From Neobacillus niacini (GTDB lineage: Bacteria; Bacillota; Bacilli; Bacillales; Cytobacillaceae), in assembly GCF_023715415.1 (NCBI RefSeq), contig NZ_JAMBOB010000017.1:1-62950 (forward strand): a DNA stretch of 62,950 bases. The letters are read 5' to 3'. The position numbers were made by a program, and so were the translations under genes. Positions 43,318 to 51,097 of this stretch are shown here, piece by piece. Under the pieces are notes generated by a model that saw nothing but the letters and a program-made list of their open reading frames with translations, did no database searches and had not been told where the DNA came from. Every line of letters starts with the position of its first letter. The first letter of the stretch is position 1.

Positions 43318-43496
43318 CCTCCTGTAGATTCTCTACATTTATACCAGGCAAAGTAAAACCTCCACATCACTAGACAGACATGGAGGTGCATACAATAGCC
43401 GAATGAATCAGCCAATTCTATCGCATTACCTCGGCAGGGAATTAAGCGAATGTTCGCACCTGCTGTCTTCAGTACAAATGTTTTATTTAAACAACA
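43318..43496 (-). ncRNA. L10 leader RNA with attenuator hairpin
   Basis: The 186-nt leader between the promoter and rplJ contains a terminator-like hairpin: CCTCCA (43386-43381 read on the minus strand) with TGGAGG (43364-43359), followed by TTTTACTTT, and a second stem GTAGA/TCTAC close to the ribosome site. It matches the position and features of the L10 leader of Bacillus rplJL, where L10 binding is thought to promote termination. Confidence 0.75.
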
Positions 43497-43502
43497 AAAT
43501 AG

Positions 43503-43531
43503 ATTATATAAAATGTATCTATAATTGTCAA
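43503..43531 (-). promoter_or_regulatory. rplJ-rplL promoter (sigma-A, consensus)
   Basis: TTGACA (43531-43526), a 17-nt spacer and TATAAT (43508-43503): a perfect consensus on both hexamers. It overlaps the end of rplA (stop at 43543), so rplJL can be transcribed independently of rplKA. Confidence 0.92.
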
Positions 43532-43542
43532 TTGGTAAAAAA

Positions 43543-44241
43543 TTACTTAACTGTTACAGATGAAGGATCAACCTTCACGCCAGGTCCCATAGTTGAAGTA
43601 ACTGTTACGTTCTTCATGTATGTTCCCTTTGCAGCTGCAGGTTTAACTTTAACCATTGTTTCGAACACAGTTTTGAAGTTCTCAACAAGTTTTTCGTTTT
43701 CGAAAGATGATTTACCGATAGGTACGTGGATATTTCCAGCTTTATCTACACGGTACTCAACTTTACCTGCTTTAATTTCGTTAATAGCTCTAGTTACATC
43801 AAATGTTACAGTACCAGTTTTAGGGTTTGGCATTAAACCTTTTGGTCCTAATGTACGACCAAGTTTACCAACTTCACCCATCATGTCAGGAGTTGCTACG
43901 ATTACGTCAAATTCAAACCAACCTTGTTGGATTTTAGTGATGTATTCTGCATCGCCAACATAATCTGCACCAGCAGCTTCTGCTTCTTTCACTTTTTCAC
44001 CCTTCGCGAATACTAAAACGCGTTGAGTCTTACCAGTTCCGTTTGGAAGTACTACTGCACCACGGATTTGCTGGTCAGCTTTCTTAGGGTCTACACCTAA
44101 ACGGAATGCAACTTCAAGTGTCGCATCAAATTTAGCATAATTAGTTTGCTTTGCAAGTTCGATTGCTTCAGCAACTGGGTAAGCTTTTGTGTTATCAACA
44201 AGCTTAGCAGCTTCTAAATACTTTTTACCTTTTTTAGCCAT
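43543..44241 (-). CDS. rplA: 50S ribosomal protein L1
   Basis: L1 forms the mobile stalk near the E site and can repress its own operon. The 232-residue protein has YPVAEAIELAKQT, GTGKTQRVLVFAKGEK and the signature KAGNIHVPIGKSSFENEKLV. GGAGG precedes the ATG. The 232-bp gap to rplK is longer than usual because of a structured repeat. Confidence 0.97.
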   Translation of the reverse strand: MAKKGKKYLEAAKLVDNTKAYPVAEAIELAKQTNYAKFDATLEVAFRLGVDPKKADQQIRGAVVLPNGTGKTQRVLVFAKGEKVKEAEAAGADYVGDAEYITKIQQGWFEFDVIVATPDMMGEVGKLGRTLGPKGLMPNPKTGTVTFDVTRAINEIKAGKVEYRVDKAGNIHVPIGKSSFENEKLVENFKTVFETMVKVKPAAAKGTYMKNVTVTSTMGPGVKVDPSSVTVK

Positions 44242-44300
44242 TTTTATTTCCTCCTAGATTGTGGTTTTAACGTTTAATAACTCCCACTTAATAAAGCGGA

Positions 44301-44401
44301 GGCGCCTTGTCCAGCCCCGACAGGCGTAAGACGAGCCGGCTGGAAGGTTGTTCTTTAACCTTCTAGACGGATTGGCTTATGACCCCGAGGGGCTAGGCGC
44401 C
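44301..44401. repeat. MITE-like structured repeat between rplK and rplA
   Basis: A GC-rich 101-bp element in an AT-rich gap. Its ends are complementary: GGCGCCT (44301-44307) and AGCCCC (44313-44318) pair with GGGGCTAGGCGCC (44389-44401), with a 5-nt bulge. An inner hairpin GAAGGTT/AACCTTC lies at 44343-44363. The sharp change in base composition and terminal inverted repeats suggest a dispersed REP/MITE-type element; I recall similar GGCGCC-ended repeats in other Bacillaceae genomes. Confidence 0.7.
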
Positions 44402-44413
44402 GCAGCTTGTCAC

Positions 44414-44441
44414 GAATAAAGGTTGCGTAAGTAACGCAACC
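44414..44441 (-). terminator. terminator-like hairpin after rplK
   Basis: Minus strand GGTTGCGT (44441-44434) and ACGCAACC (44428-44421) with a short loop, followed by TTTATT. It lies 32 nt past the rplK stop and before the structured repeat, so rplA expression could be attenuated. Confidence 0.6.
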
Positions 44442-44473
44442 CCCTTCATTACAACAATAACAGTTTGCATGGA

Positions 44474-44899
44474 TTAGTCTTCGATAACGATTCCCATGCT
44501 GCGAGCAGTACCTTCAACCATGCGCATTGCTGCTTCAACGCTTGCAGCGTTTAGGTCAGGCATTTTCTGTTCCGCAATCTCGCGTACTGTATTACGCTTA
44601 ACTGTTGCTACCTTATTACGGTTTGGTTCACCAGAACCAGACTGTATTCCAGCTGCTACTTTCAAAAGAACTGCAGCAGGAGGAGTTTTCGTAATAAATG
44701 TAAATGAACGGTCTTCAAAAACCGTGATTTCAACAGGAATGATTAATCCAGCTTGATCCGCTGTACGAGCGTTAAACTCCTTACAGAATCCCATGATATT
44801 AACACCGGCTTGACCTAATGCAGGTCCAACTGGTGGTGCAGGATTCGCTTTCCCAGCAGGGATTTGTAATTTAACAACTTTAATTACTTTTTTAGCCAC
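44474..44899 (-). CDS. rplK: 50S ribosomal protein L11
   Basis: L11 forms the GTPase-associated centre with 23S H43/44 and is needed for RelA-dependent (p)ppGpp synthesis. The 141-residue protein starts at a GTG (44899; then AKKVIKVVKLQIPAGKANP) with AAGGAGGTG upstream. The N-terminal Pro-rich segment PAPPVGPALGQ and the C-terminal RNA-binding domain are intact. Confidence 0.97.
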   Translation of the reverse strand: MAKKVIKVVKLQIPAGKANPAPPVGPALGQAGVNIMGFCKEFNARTADQAGLIIPVEITVFEDRSFTFITKTPPAAVLLKVAAGIQSGSGEPNRNKVATVKRNTVREIAEQKMPDLNAASVEAAMRMVEGTARSMGIVIED

Positions 44900-45030
44900 G
44901 AGACACACCTCCTTAAAGTCCGTGATGTGGTAATAGGGTATTTACCCTCCCACTCAGGTATCTGTCTTTATATAAAGATAAAGATCTTAGCAAAAGTCTT
45001 GTCTCTCGAAGAGACATACTGACCTATGAA

Positions 45031-45059
45031 ATATTACCACTTTTTAAAAATGATTTCAA
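45031..45059 (-). promoter_or_regulatory. rplK promoter (sigma-A)
   Basis: TTGAAA (45059-45054), a 17-nt spacer and TAATAT (45036-45031) on the minus strand. The leader of about 125 nt contains GTCTC/GAGAC and TCTTTAT/ATAAAGA hairpins. Confidence 0.85.
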
Positions 45060-45093
45060 GTTTTTTTCAAATTACTATTAATAATTCTTTAAT

Positions 45094-45627
45094 TTACAAC
45101 TTCTCAATCTGTGTAAATTCTAGTTCTACGGGGGTATCTCGTCCAAACATATTAACAAGAACTTTAAGTTTAGCCTTGTCTTTATCCATTTCCTCTACTG
45201 TTCCTGTAAAGTTCATGAATGGACCTTCTTTTACCCGAACCGTTTCGCCAATTTCATAGTTTACATCGAAGCGTTTCTCATCAACGCCCATGCGTTTTAG
45301 GATGACAACTACTTCTTCAGGTAAAAGTGGAGTAGGTTTAGAACCGGCTCCAGAAGAACCGACAAATCCCGTTACACCTGGAGTATTTCGGACAACATAC
45401 CATGAATCATCTGTCATGACGATTTCAACAAGTACATAGCCAGGAAAAACTTTTCGTTTCACTACTTTTGTTTTCCCATTTTTTATTTCTGTTTCTTCTT
45501 CTTCTGGTACTACGACACGGAAAATTTTATCCGTCATACCCATTGATTCAACACGCTTTTCTAGATTTGCTTTAACTTTATTTTCATAACCTGAGTAAGT
45601 ATGTAAAACATACCAATTTTTTTCCAT
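45094..45627 (-). CDS. nusG: transcription termination/antitermination factor NusG
   Basis: NusG binds RNA polymerase and modulates pausing; in Bacillus it causes sequence-specific pausing. The 177-residue protein has the NGN domain (1-110: EKNWYVLHTYSGYENKVKAN, FPGYVLVEIVMTDDSWYVVR) and a C-terminal KOW domain (VRVKEGPFMNFTGTVEEMD). The start codon has no ribosome site at normal distance; GGGGAGGG lies 21 nt upstream with a small hairpin between them. Confidence 0.97.
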   Translation of the reverse strand: MEKNWYVLHTYSGYENKVKANLEKRVESMGMTDKIFRVVVPEEEETEIKNGKTKVVKRKVFPGYVLVEIVMTDDSWYVVRNTPGVTGFVGSSGAGSKPTPLLPEEVVVILKRMGVDEKRFDVNYEIGETVRVKEGPFMNFTGTVEEMDKDKAKLKVLVNMFGRDTPVELEFTQIEKL

Positions 45628-45633
45628 TCAAGA

Positions 45634-45656
45634 GGACTAAACGTCCATCCCTCCCC
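45634..45656 (-). promoter_or_regulatory. nusG ribosome site separated from start by a hairpin
   Basis: The Shine-Dalgarno GGGGAGGG (45656-45649) is 21 nt from the ATG (45627). Between them GGAC (45646-45643) can pair with GTCC (45637-45634) around GTTTA. Folding removes 13 nt and leaves an effective spacing of about 8 nt. Confidence 0.5.
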
Positions 45657-45688
45657 GTACTTTCATAAAAAACTTTTAAAAAGCAAAT

Positions 45689-45712
45689 GAAAAAACCCGT
45701 TAGACGGGCTTT
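45689..45712 (-). terminator. terminator/attenuator between secE and nusG
   Basis: Minus strand GCCCG, loop TCTAA, CGGGT and a T-run (45696-45690). It lies between secE and nusG, so nusG must be read through or transcribed from its own start; no strong promoter is visible in the remaining 60 nt. Confidence 0.8.
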
Positions 45713-45762
45713 ACATAAGAATTTGTTTTATTATTCACCATTATACCATGAAATACCTTTTA

Positions 45763-45945
45763 TTATTCAAGGATAACTCGAATCAATTTTGATATTCCTA
45801 AATCGATTACACCAAAGAATATTGCAAAAAAAGCAACTGTTGTAAGAACAGTGATGGTATAGCGAGTTAATTCCTTGCGTTTTGGCCAACTAACTTTTCT
45901 CATTTCACGGAAAATATCACTGAAGAATTTCTTTAAGCGTTGCAT
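45763..45945 (-). CDS. secE: preprotein translocase subunit SecE
   Basis: SecE clamps SecY in the membrane. The 60-residue protein has the amphipathic N-terminal helix with the family motif REMRKVSWPKRKEL (14-27) and a single transmembrane helix (about 30-53). GGAGGG precedes the ATG. It is 49 bp after rpmGB. Confidence 0.97.
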   Translation of the reverse strand: MQRLKKFFSDIFREMRKVSWPKRKELTRYTITVLTTVAFFAIFFGVIDLGISKLIRVILE

Positions 45946-45994
45946 ATCTGTAACCCTCCAACTATCGGAATAACATTGCTAGTATGAATAAAAA

Positions 45995-46141
45995 TTATTT
46001 TGTTTCTCGGTGGACTGTATGGGTGGCGCATGTTTTGCAATATTTATTTAATTCCAATCGTTCTGATTGTAACTGATTTGCATTCGTCGAGTAATTACGT
46101 GATCCACAGTCAGCACATGCCAGAATAATCTTTTTACTCAT
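45995..46141 (-). CDS. rpmGB: 50S ribosomal protein L33 (zinc type)
   Basis: A 48-residue gene between sigH and secE: MSKKIILACADCGSRNYSTN and so on to HTVHRETK. Four cysteines (Cys9, Cys12, Cys36, Cys39) mark the zinc-binding form. The ATG at 46141 follows AAGGTG. L33 lies near the E site of the large subunit. In B. subtilis the equivalent L33 gene is in the same place. Confidence 0.93.
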   Translation of the reverse strand: MSKKIILACADCGSRNYSTNANQLQSERLELNKYCKTCATHTVHRETK

Positions 46142-46180
46142 AATGTGTCACCTTCAATATCCATCTTTTATATCTTTAAA

Positions 46181-46209
46181 AATGTAACATGACCCCTATT
46201 TATTGTCAA
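46181..46209 (-). promoter_or_regulatory. rpmGB-secE promoter (sigma-A)
   Basis: TTGACA (46209-46204), a 17-nt spacer and TACATT (46186-46181) on the minus strand, 40 nt before the rpmGB start. Confidence 0.8.
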
Positions 46210-46254
46210 CATCGTGCGTGAGCGTGTTCACCCAAATGTCACCGTTTTCAAAAA

Positions 46255-46905
46255 TCAGAGACTAAATTCCCTAATTTCTAAATACCGTTCTAATTTCCTT
46301 TTCACACGCTGCAGAGCATTATCAATTGATTTAACATGACGATTCAATTCCTCAGAAATCTCTTGATAGGATTGCCCATCGAGGTATAACGCCAAAACCT
46401 TACGTTCTAAATCGCTCAATAATTCAGTCATTTTTACTTCTATGTGATCGAATTCCTCTTGATTAATAATTAGTTCCTCTGGATCAAGAACCTTGGCACC
46501 AGAAAGGACATCCATTAAGGTGCGGTCAGATTCTTCATCATAGATCGGTTTATCCAATGATACATAGGAATTTAAAGGAATGTGTTTTTGTCTCGTTGCA
46601 GTTTTAATAGCAGTGATAATTTGCCGAGTGATACATAATTCAGCAAACGCCTTAAAAGAGGTAAGCTTGTCCTCGCGAAAGTCACGTATTGCCTTATATA
46701 GCCCAATCATTCCCTCTTGGACAATATCTTCTTTATCTGCACCGATTAGGAAGTAGGACCTTGCCTTTGCACGTACAAAATTTCGATATTTGTGGATTAA
46801 ATAATCCAAAGCCTCACTATTACCTTGGTGCACTAGATCTACAATACCCTCGTCTTCCATTGTTAAAAATAGCAGGTTGCTTTTTTCCCCGAAGTCTGTA
46901 CTCAA
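46255..46905 (-). CDS. sigH: RNA polymerase sigma factor SigH (transition phase)
   Basis: Sigma-H directs genes for the transition to stationary phase, competence and early sporulation (e.g. spo0A, kinA, ftsAZ in B. subtilis). The 216-residue sigma-70 family protein has region 2 (KEDIVQEGMIGLYKAIRDFR, about 58-77) and region 4 with the HTH (DGQSYQEISEELNRHVKSID). It starts at a TTG with GGAGGGG 8 nt upstream. It follows rae1 and has its own sigma-A promoter overlapping the rae1 end. Confidence 0.95.
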   Translation of the reverse strand: MSTDFGEKSNLLFLTMEDEGIVDLVHQGNSEALDYLIHKYRNFVRAKARSYFLIGADKEDIVQEGMIGLYKAIRDFREDKLTSFKAFAELCITRQIITAIKTATRQKHIPLNSYVSLDKPIYDEESDRTLMDVLSGAKVLDPEELIINQEEFDHIEVKMTELLSDLERKVLALYLDGQSYQEISEELNRHVKSIDNALQRVKRKLERYLEIREFSL

Positions 46906-46943
46906 TTAAGATCCCCCTCCACCGAACAAGCATAGATAGTATT

Positions 46944-46973
46944 ATTATACTGCCCGTAACTTTTGAACGTCAA
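46944..46973 (-). promoter_or_regulatory. sigH promoter (sigma-A)
   Basis: TTGACG (46973-46968), an 18-nt spacer and TATAAT (46949-46944) on the minus strand, starting 4 nt after the rae1 stop. In B. subtilis the sigH promoter is AbrB-repressed; no AbrB site can be defined here by eye. Confidence 0.8.
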
Positions 46974-46976
46974 CGC

Positions 46977-47486
46977 TTACTTTTGCCCTCTGCGCCATTT
47001 TTCGAAAATTTCTGCCACTTCACTGCTAATTGGTATTTTTGAGACTGGCCTTTTTTCTTGAATTTTTTTTACATTTTTCTCGATTCCCTTTTCGACTGAG
47101 GACATCTCTATAAGTAACTCCCGTGCAGATTTCCTTAGTGCTCCTTGTCCGAAAATAGCCCATTGCTCTGTAAAATCCGAGGTAGCAACATGAATTTGAG
47201 TCCTTCGGTTATTTAAAGCAATGGCTAGTTTTTCAATTCGCTCATCTGCTGTTTCGTTTTCTTTTGTAAAAATAACCTCTACTTTATGGTTACTATACTT
47301 CTTCTCAGTTCCTTGTACATAGTAGGCATCAAAAACAACAATGACTCGATAGCCTGAAAATGCTTGGTATTCTGCCATTCTTTCTACTAAAGTGTCCCTA
47401 GCTGCCGGCAAATCATGGTCCTTTAATGCCCTTAGCTCAGGCCATGCCCCAATTATGTTATATCCATCGACAAGCAAGATATCCAT
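46977..47486 (-). CDS. rae1: ribosome-associated endoribonuclease Rae1 (YacP, NYN domain)
   Basis: Rae1 cleaves mRNA in the ribosomal A site in a translation-dependent way. The 169-residue protein is a NYN/PIN-like nuclease: LLVDGYNIIGAWPEL (4-18) with the first catalytic Asp, VIVVFDAYYVQG, FTKENETADERIE and ATSDFTEQWAIFGQGA. A typical Rae1 C-terminal basic tail follows. It starts 2 bp after the rlmB stop, in the cysE-cysS-mrnC-rlmB-rae1 operon. Confidence 0.92.
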   Translation of the reverse strand: MDILLVDGYNIIGAWPELRALKDHDLPAARDTLVERMAEYQAFSGYRVIVVFDAYYVQGTEKKYSNHKVEVIFTKENETADERIEKLAIALNNRRTQIHVATSDFTEQWAIFGQGALRKSARELLIEMSSVEKGIEKNVKKIQEKRPVSKIPISSEVAEIFEKWRRGQK

Positions 47487-47488
47487 TT

Positions 47489-48238
47489 TTATCCCTCTAG
47501 AGGATGCCGCCTGCGGTATACCTCATACATTAATAACGCTGCTGCAACAGAAGCATTTAATGATGTTACCTTTCCGGCCATCGGCAGGTTGATGAGGAAG
47601 TCACATTTATCTCTAACAAGACGACCCATCCCTTTTCCTTCGCTCCCAATGACAAGTCCAAGCGGCATTATACCATCTAATTGACGATAATCTTGTTTTC
47701 CACTTGCATCCGTACCCGCAATCCAAACACCGCGCTCCTTTAATTCATCGATTGTTCTTGCCATATTGGTAACACGGACAACAGGAATATGTTCAATCGC
47801 ACCTGTTGAGGCCTTTGCGACGGTTGCCGTTAATCCAACTGCTCTCCTTTTCGGAATAATTATTCCATGTGCACCAACTGCATCAGCACTCCGCATTATT
47901 GATCCTAAATTATGAGGATCCTCAATTTCATCCAATAACAGAAAGAATGGAGCTTCATTCTTCTTTTCTGCAGCTGCAAATAAATCGTCCATCTCTGCAT
48001 ATTGGTAGGCTGCAACGTAAGCAAGAACTCCTTGATGATTTTCATCGGATATCTGGTCAATTTTTTTCTTTGGTACAAATTGAACGATAACATGTGCTTC
48101 TTTTGCTAATTGAATTAATTGCTGCATTTGACCACGCTGGGAGGATTCTGCAATTAATATTTTGTTGATATCTCTTTCCGATCTTAGTGCTTCCATAACT
48201 GGGTTTTTACCAATGATATAATCCTGGTTTTCGTTCAC
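47489..48238 (-). CDS. rlmB: 23S rRNA (guanosine-2'-O-)-methyltransferase RlmB family (YacO)
   Basis: A SPOUT methyltransferase that in E. coli modifies G2251 of 23S rRNA; the Bacillus target is inferred. The 249-residue protein has an N-terminal L30e-like RNA-binding domain (about 1-80) and the knotted domain with LDEIEDPHNLGSIMRSADAV, LVIGSEGKGMG and LPMAGKVTSLNASVAAALLM. It starts at a GTG overlapping the mrnC stop (4 bp), with AGGAGG upstream. Confidence 0.93.
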   Translation of the reverse strand: MNENQDYIIGKNPVMEALRSERDINKILIAESSQRGQMQQLIQLAKEAHVIVQFVPKKKIDQISDENHQGVLAYVAAYQYAEMDDLFAAAEKKNEAPFFLLLDEIEDPHNLGSIMRSADAVGAHGIIIPKRRAVGLTATVAKASTGAIEHIPVVRVTNMARTIDELKERGVWIAGTDASGKQDYRQLDGIMPLGLVIGSEGKGMGRLVRDKCDFLINLPMAGKVTSLNASVAAALLMYEVYRRRHPLEG

Positions 48239-48660
48239 TCGCTTTTTCCTCCTTTCTTTTCTTCCACATATTCAAAAGCCTTTAAGATAAGTTCTTCAAG
48301 ACGTTCCGTATTCTCGGTTAAATATAAAAATCCTACTAATGCTTCGAATGCGGTACTGTAATGATAGGTTTGGACGTCTGTGTTTTTTGGTACCGTACCT
48401 GATTTAGCATTGCGTCCGCGCTTAACTACCGCCAGCTCCTCCTCACTAAGAAGGTGTTCATCCATCATTCGAAATAACACTTGGCATTGGGCCTTTGCAG
48501 AAACATAGGTTGTCCCTTCTCGGTGAAGACTGTTGGGCTTTACTTTCCCGCTTTGCAGGAGGTGACGTCTGACATAAATTTCATAGACAGCGTCACCCAA
48601 ATAAGCTAGTGCAAGACTGTTCAATTGATTAGCGTCTACTTTTTCTTGATAATCAAGCAT
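48235..48660 (-). CDS. mrnC: Mini-ribonuclease 3
   Basis: Mini-III trims 23S rRNA ends in Bacillus. The 141-residue protein is a lone RNase III catalytic domain without the dsRNA-binding domain: LAYLGDAVYEIYVRRHLL (18-35) carries the catalytic Asp, and TAFEALVGFLYL the second acidic site. It lies 3 bp after cysS, with the ribosome site inside the cysS end. Confidence 0.94.
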   Translation of the reverse strand: MLDYQEKVDANQLNSLALAYLGDAVYEIYVRRHLLQSGKVKPNSLHREGTTYVSAKAQCQVLFRMMDEHLLSEEELAVVKRGRNAKSGTVPKNTDVQTYHYSTAFEALVGFLYLTENTERLEELILKAFEYVEEKKGGKSE

Positions 48661-48663
48661 GAA

Positions 48664-50064
48664 TTAGCCTCTTTTCCATCTTGTACCCTGTGGAGTATCT
48701 TCTAAAATAATATTCATTTCCTTTAATTGATCTCTAATTTGGTCAGACAGTTGAAAATTGCGGTCCTTGCGGGCTTGAATTCTTTTTTCGATTAGGGCAT
48801 CGATTTCTTCATCTAACATTTCTGTCGTTTGTTCTAGTGTCAAACCTAAAACATTAAATAACTCATCAAATTGTTTGGTAAATGTATCGATTACCTCTAC
48901 TGCGGTGTTCTTTTCTAAAAGGTAGTAGTTAGCCAATTTCGAAAGGTCAAACAAAACAGAAATAGCCTTTGCTGTGTTGAAATCGTCATCCATTGCTTTG
49001 ATAAACTCATCCTGTAGCGCTGCTATCTTCTCTAGCCATTCCTGATTATTATTTGTTAAATCTGTACTAGATTCCTTACGATGCTTTAAATTCTGATAAG
49101 AGGTTGTTAAGCGTTCAAAGGCGGCCTTTGTGCTTTCAAGTAACTCCTCGCTATAGTTGATAGGATTGCGGTAATGAACCGACAGCATAAAAAATCGCAA
49201 CACTTGAGGATTATGCACCTTTATAATGTCATGGACAAGAACAAAGTTCCCAAGTGATTTTGACATCTTTTCATTGTCAATATTGATATATCCGTTATGC
49301 ATCCAGTAGCGGGCAAAGGTTTTTCCAGAAAGAGCCTCCGACTGAGCAATTTCATTTTCATGGTGCGGGAAGGTTAAATCTTGACCGCCAGCATGGATAT
49401 CAATCGTTTCACCTAGGTATTTTTTTGCCATTGCCGAGCACTCAATATGCCAGCCTGGACGTCCAATTCCCCAAGGGCTTTCCCAAAAGATTTCGCCTTC
49501 TTTTGCAGCCTTCCATAAGGCAAAGTCCAAATCATCTTGCTTCTTCTCACCTATTTCAATTCTTGCTCCAACCTGCAGGTCATCAATGGATTGATGAGAG
49601 AGTTTTCCGTAGTCATTAAAACTTCTTGTTCTGAAATAGACATCACCTTCTGATTCATATGCAAAACCTTTCTCAATAAGCTGTGCAATAAAATCAATAA
49701 TAATGTCCATATTTTCCATTACTCGTGGGTGAATATCTGCCTGCTTGCAGCCTAATGCTGACACATCTTCAAAATACGCTTGAATGAACCGATCTGCGAT
49801 AGCTGGGACATCCTCCCCAAGCTGATTGGCAGCACGGATTAATTTGTCATCTACATCTGTAAAGTTGGACACATACTGAATGTTATATCCACGGTACTCA
49901 AAATAACGGCGAACGGTATCAAAAACAATAGCCGGGCGTGCATTACCAATATGAATATAATTATAGACAGTTGGACCGCAAACATACATTTTAACTTTCC
50001 CTGCCTCCAGGGGAATGAACTCTTCTTTTCTTCGGGTTAATGTATTATAAAGCTGAATGGCCAT
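48664..50064 (-). CDS. cysS: cysteinyl-tRNA synthetase
   Basis: Class I aaRS charging tRNA-Cys. The 466-residue protein has the HIGH-type motif YNYIHIGNARP with the zinc Cys in YVCGPT just before it, the ECSAMAKKYLG zinc region, and KMSKS (KMSKSLGN). Its start overlaps cysE by 20 nt, so expression is coupled to cysE and under the same Cys T-box. Confidence 0.97.
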   Translation of the reverse strand: MAIQLYNTLTRRKEEFIPLEAGKVKMYVCGPTVYNYIHIGNARPAIVFDTVRRYFEYRGYNIQYVSNFTDVDDKLIRAANQLGEDVPAIADRFIQAYFEDVSALGCKQADIHPRVMENMDIIIDFIAQLIEKGFAYESEGDVYFRTRSFNDYGKLSHQSIDDLQVGARIEIGEKKQDDLDFALWKAAKEGEIFWESPWGIGRPGWHIECSAMAKKYLGETIDIHAGGQDLTFPHHENEIAQSEALSGKTFARYWMHNGYINIDNEKMSKSLGNFVLVHDIIKVHNPQVLRFFMLSVHYRNPINYSEELLESTKAAFERLTTSYQNLKHRKESSTDLTNNNQEWLEKIAALQDEFIKAMDDDFNTAKAISVLFDLSKLANYYLLEKNTAVEVIDTFTKQFDELFNVLGLTLEQTTEMLDEEIDALIEKRIQARKDRNFQLSDQIRDQLKEMNIILEDTPQGTRWKRG

Positions 50065-50713
50065 TTACTTTAGTCCTTTCTTTTTTCAATTCAATTAACT
50101 CTTCTCTCAATTCATCTAACTCAACTTGCACTTCTCTAATTCGATCTGCAATCGGATCTGGAAGGTTACAATGGTCTAAATCTCTCGTTATTTTCTTCCC
50201 GTCTTGAATGACAACCCTGCCTGGAACCCCTACAACCGTTGAATTAGGAGGTACTTCCTTTAAGACAACAGAGCCTGCACCAATCTTTGAATTTTCACCG
50301 ATAGTAATAGAGCCCAGTACCTTTGCACCTGTTGCAATCAATGCATTATCCTTAATGGTTGGATGACGTTTCCCTTTCTCTTTCCCCGTTCCCCCAAGTG
50401 TCACACCCTGAAATATTGTTACATTATCACCAATTTCACAGGTCTCTCCAATAACAATCCCCATACCGTGATCAATAAATAATCTCCTGCCTATTTTTGC
50501 ACCTGGATGAATTTCGATACCTGTGAAAAAGCGACTTATTTGAGAAATGACCCGTGCAAGAAAATAATACTTACGCTTAAAAAATGCATGTGCAATTCGG
50601 TGCCCCCAAATTGCATGTAAACCTGAATACGTCAGGATAACTTCTAAGTGAGTTCTTGCTGCAGGATCTTGTTCAAAAACAACCTCAATATCCTCCCTCA
50701 ACCTTTTGAACAT
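50045..50713 (-). CDS. cysE: serine O-acetyltransferase
   Basis: CysE makes O-acetylserine, the precursor of cysteine. The 222-residue protein from the ATG at 50713 (MFKRLREDIEVVFEQDPAAR) has the N-terminal helical domain and the left-handed beta-helix of hexapeptide repeats with GIEIHPGAKIGRRLFIDHGM and the catalytic His-Asp region. GGGGAG precedes the ATG. The open frame continues 48 codons upstream into the T-box terminator, but this is leader. Cysteine feedback control is expected from the family. Confidence 0.95.
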   Translation of the reverse strand: MFKRLREDIEVVFEQDPAARTHLEVILTYSGLHAIWGHRIAHAFFKRKYYFLARVISQISRFFTGIEIHPGAKIGRRLFIDHGMGIVIGETCEIGDNVTIFQGVTLGGTGKEKGKRHPTIKDNALIATGAKVLGSITIGENSKIGAGSVVLKEVPPNSTVVGVPGRVVIQDGKKITRDLDHCNLPDPIADRIREVQVELDELREELIELKKERTKVNGHSAL

Positions 50714-50778
50714 TTTCTCATCTCCCCTTAAATGTAATAAAGCATCATCTGTAAATACTCCCCTTGTTTTTCCTAAAA

Positions 50779-51055
50779 AAATAAAAAACGCCCCTGTCAT
50801 AACGACAGAGGCGCTTTGGCGCGGTTCCACTCTGATTAGACCGATAAGCTGCTTCACATACAGCTTACATTGGCCTCACTCTACCTGTTAACGGAAAGGT
50901 TCCGCCCATATCTACACAGATTTAACATCTTTCGAAATGGGACTCAGAGGTGCATTTTCAAACATGAGAGGCTTAAACCACTTTCAGCCGGTGATGGTTT
51001 TCTCTTTAAAGCGTCATATTCTACTTTTCCTCTTCAACACTTTTACATATAGCGA
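50779..51055 (-). ncRNA. T-box leader, cysteine specific
   Basis: The region between gltX and cysE is a T-box riboswitch. The conserved core AGAGTGGAACCGCG is at 50833-50820. It is followed by the terminator GCGCCTCTGTC/GACAGGGGCG and T6 (50813-50785). In Stem I the specifier loop reads GAAAATGCACC, with TGC (Cys) at 50954-50952. Uncharged tRNA-Cys should stabilise the antiterminator and permit cysE-cysS-mrnC-rlmB-rae1 transcription. Confidence 0.93.
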
Positions 51056-51068
51056 GTATATATCCTTT

Positions 51069-51097
51069 ACTATATTACATATTTGGTCAAATGTTAA
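51069..51097 (-). promoter_or_regulatory. cysE operon promoter (sigma-A)
   Basis: TTAACA (51097-51092), a 17-nt spacer and TATAGT (51074-51069) on the minus strand. The -35 overlaps the gltX stop codon, and no terminator separates gltX from it; the T-box terminator handles read-through as well. Confidence 0.7.

Noticed and set aside
43311..43415. N-terminal extension of rplJ by 35 codons
   Set aside because: It translates the L10 leader and its attenuator; the normal start with AGGAGGTG is at 43310.
50714..50857. N-terminal extension of cysE by 48 codons
   Set aside because: It lies in the T-box antiterminator/terminator; the family start with a ribosome site is at 50713.
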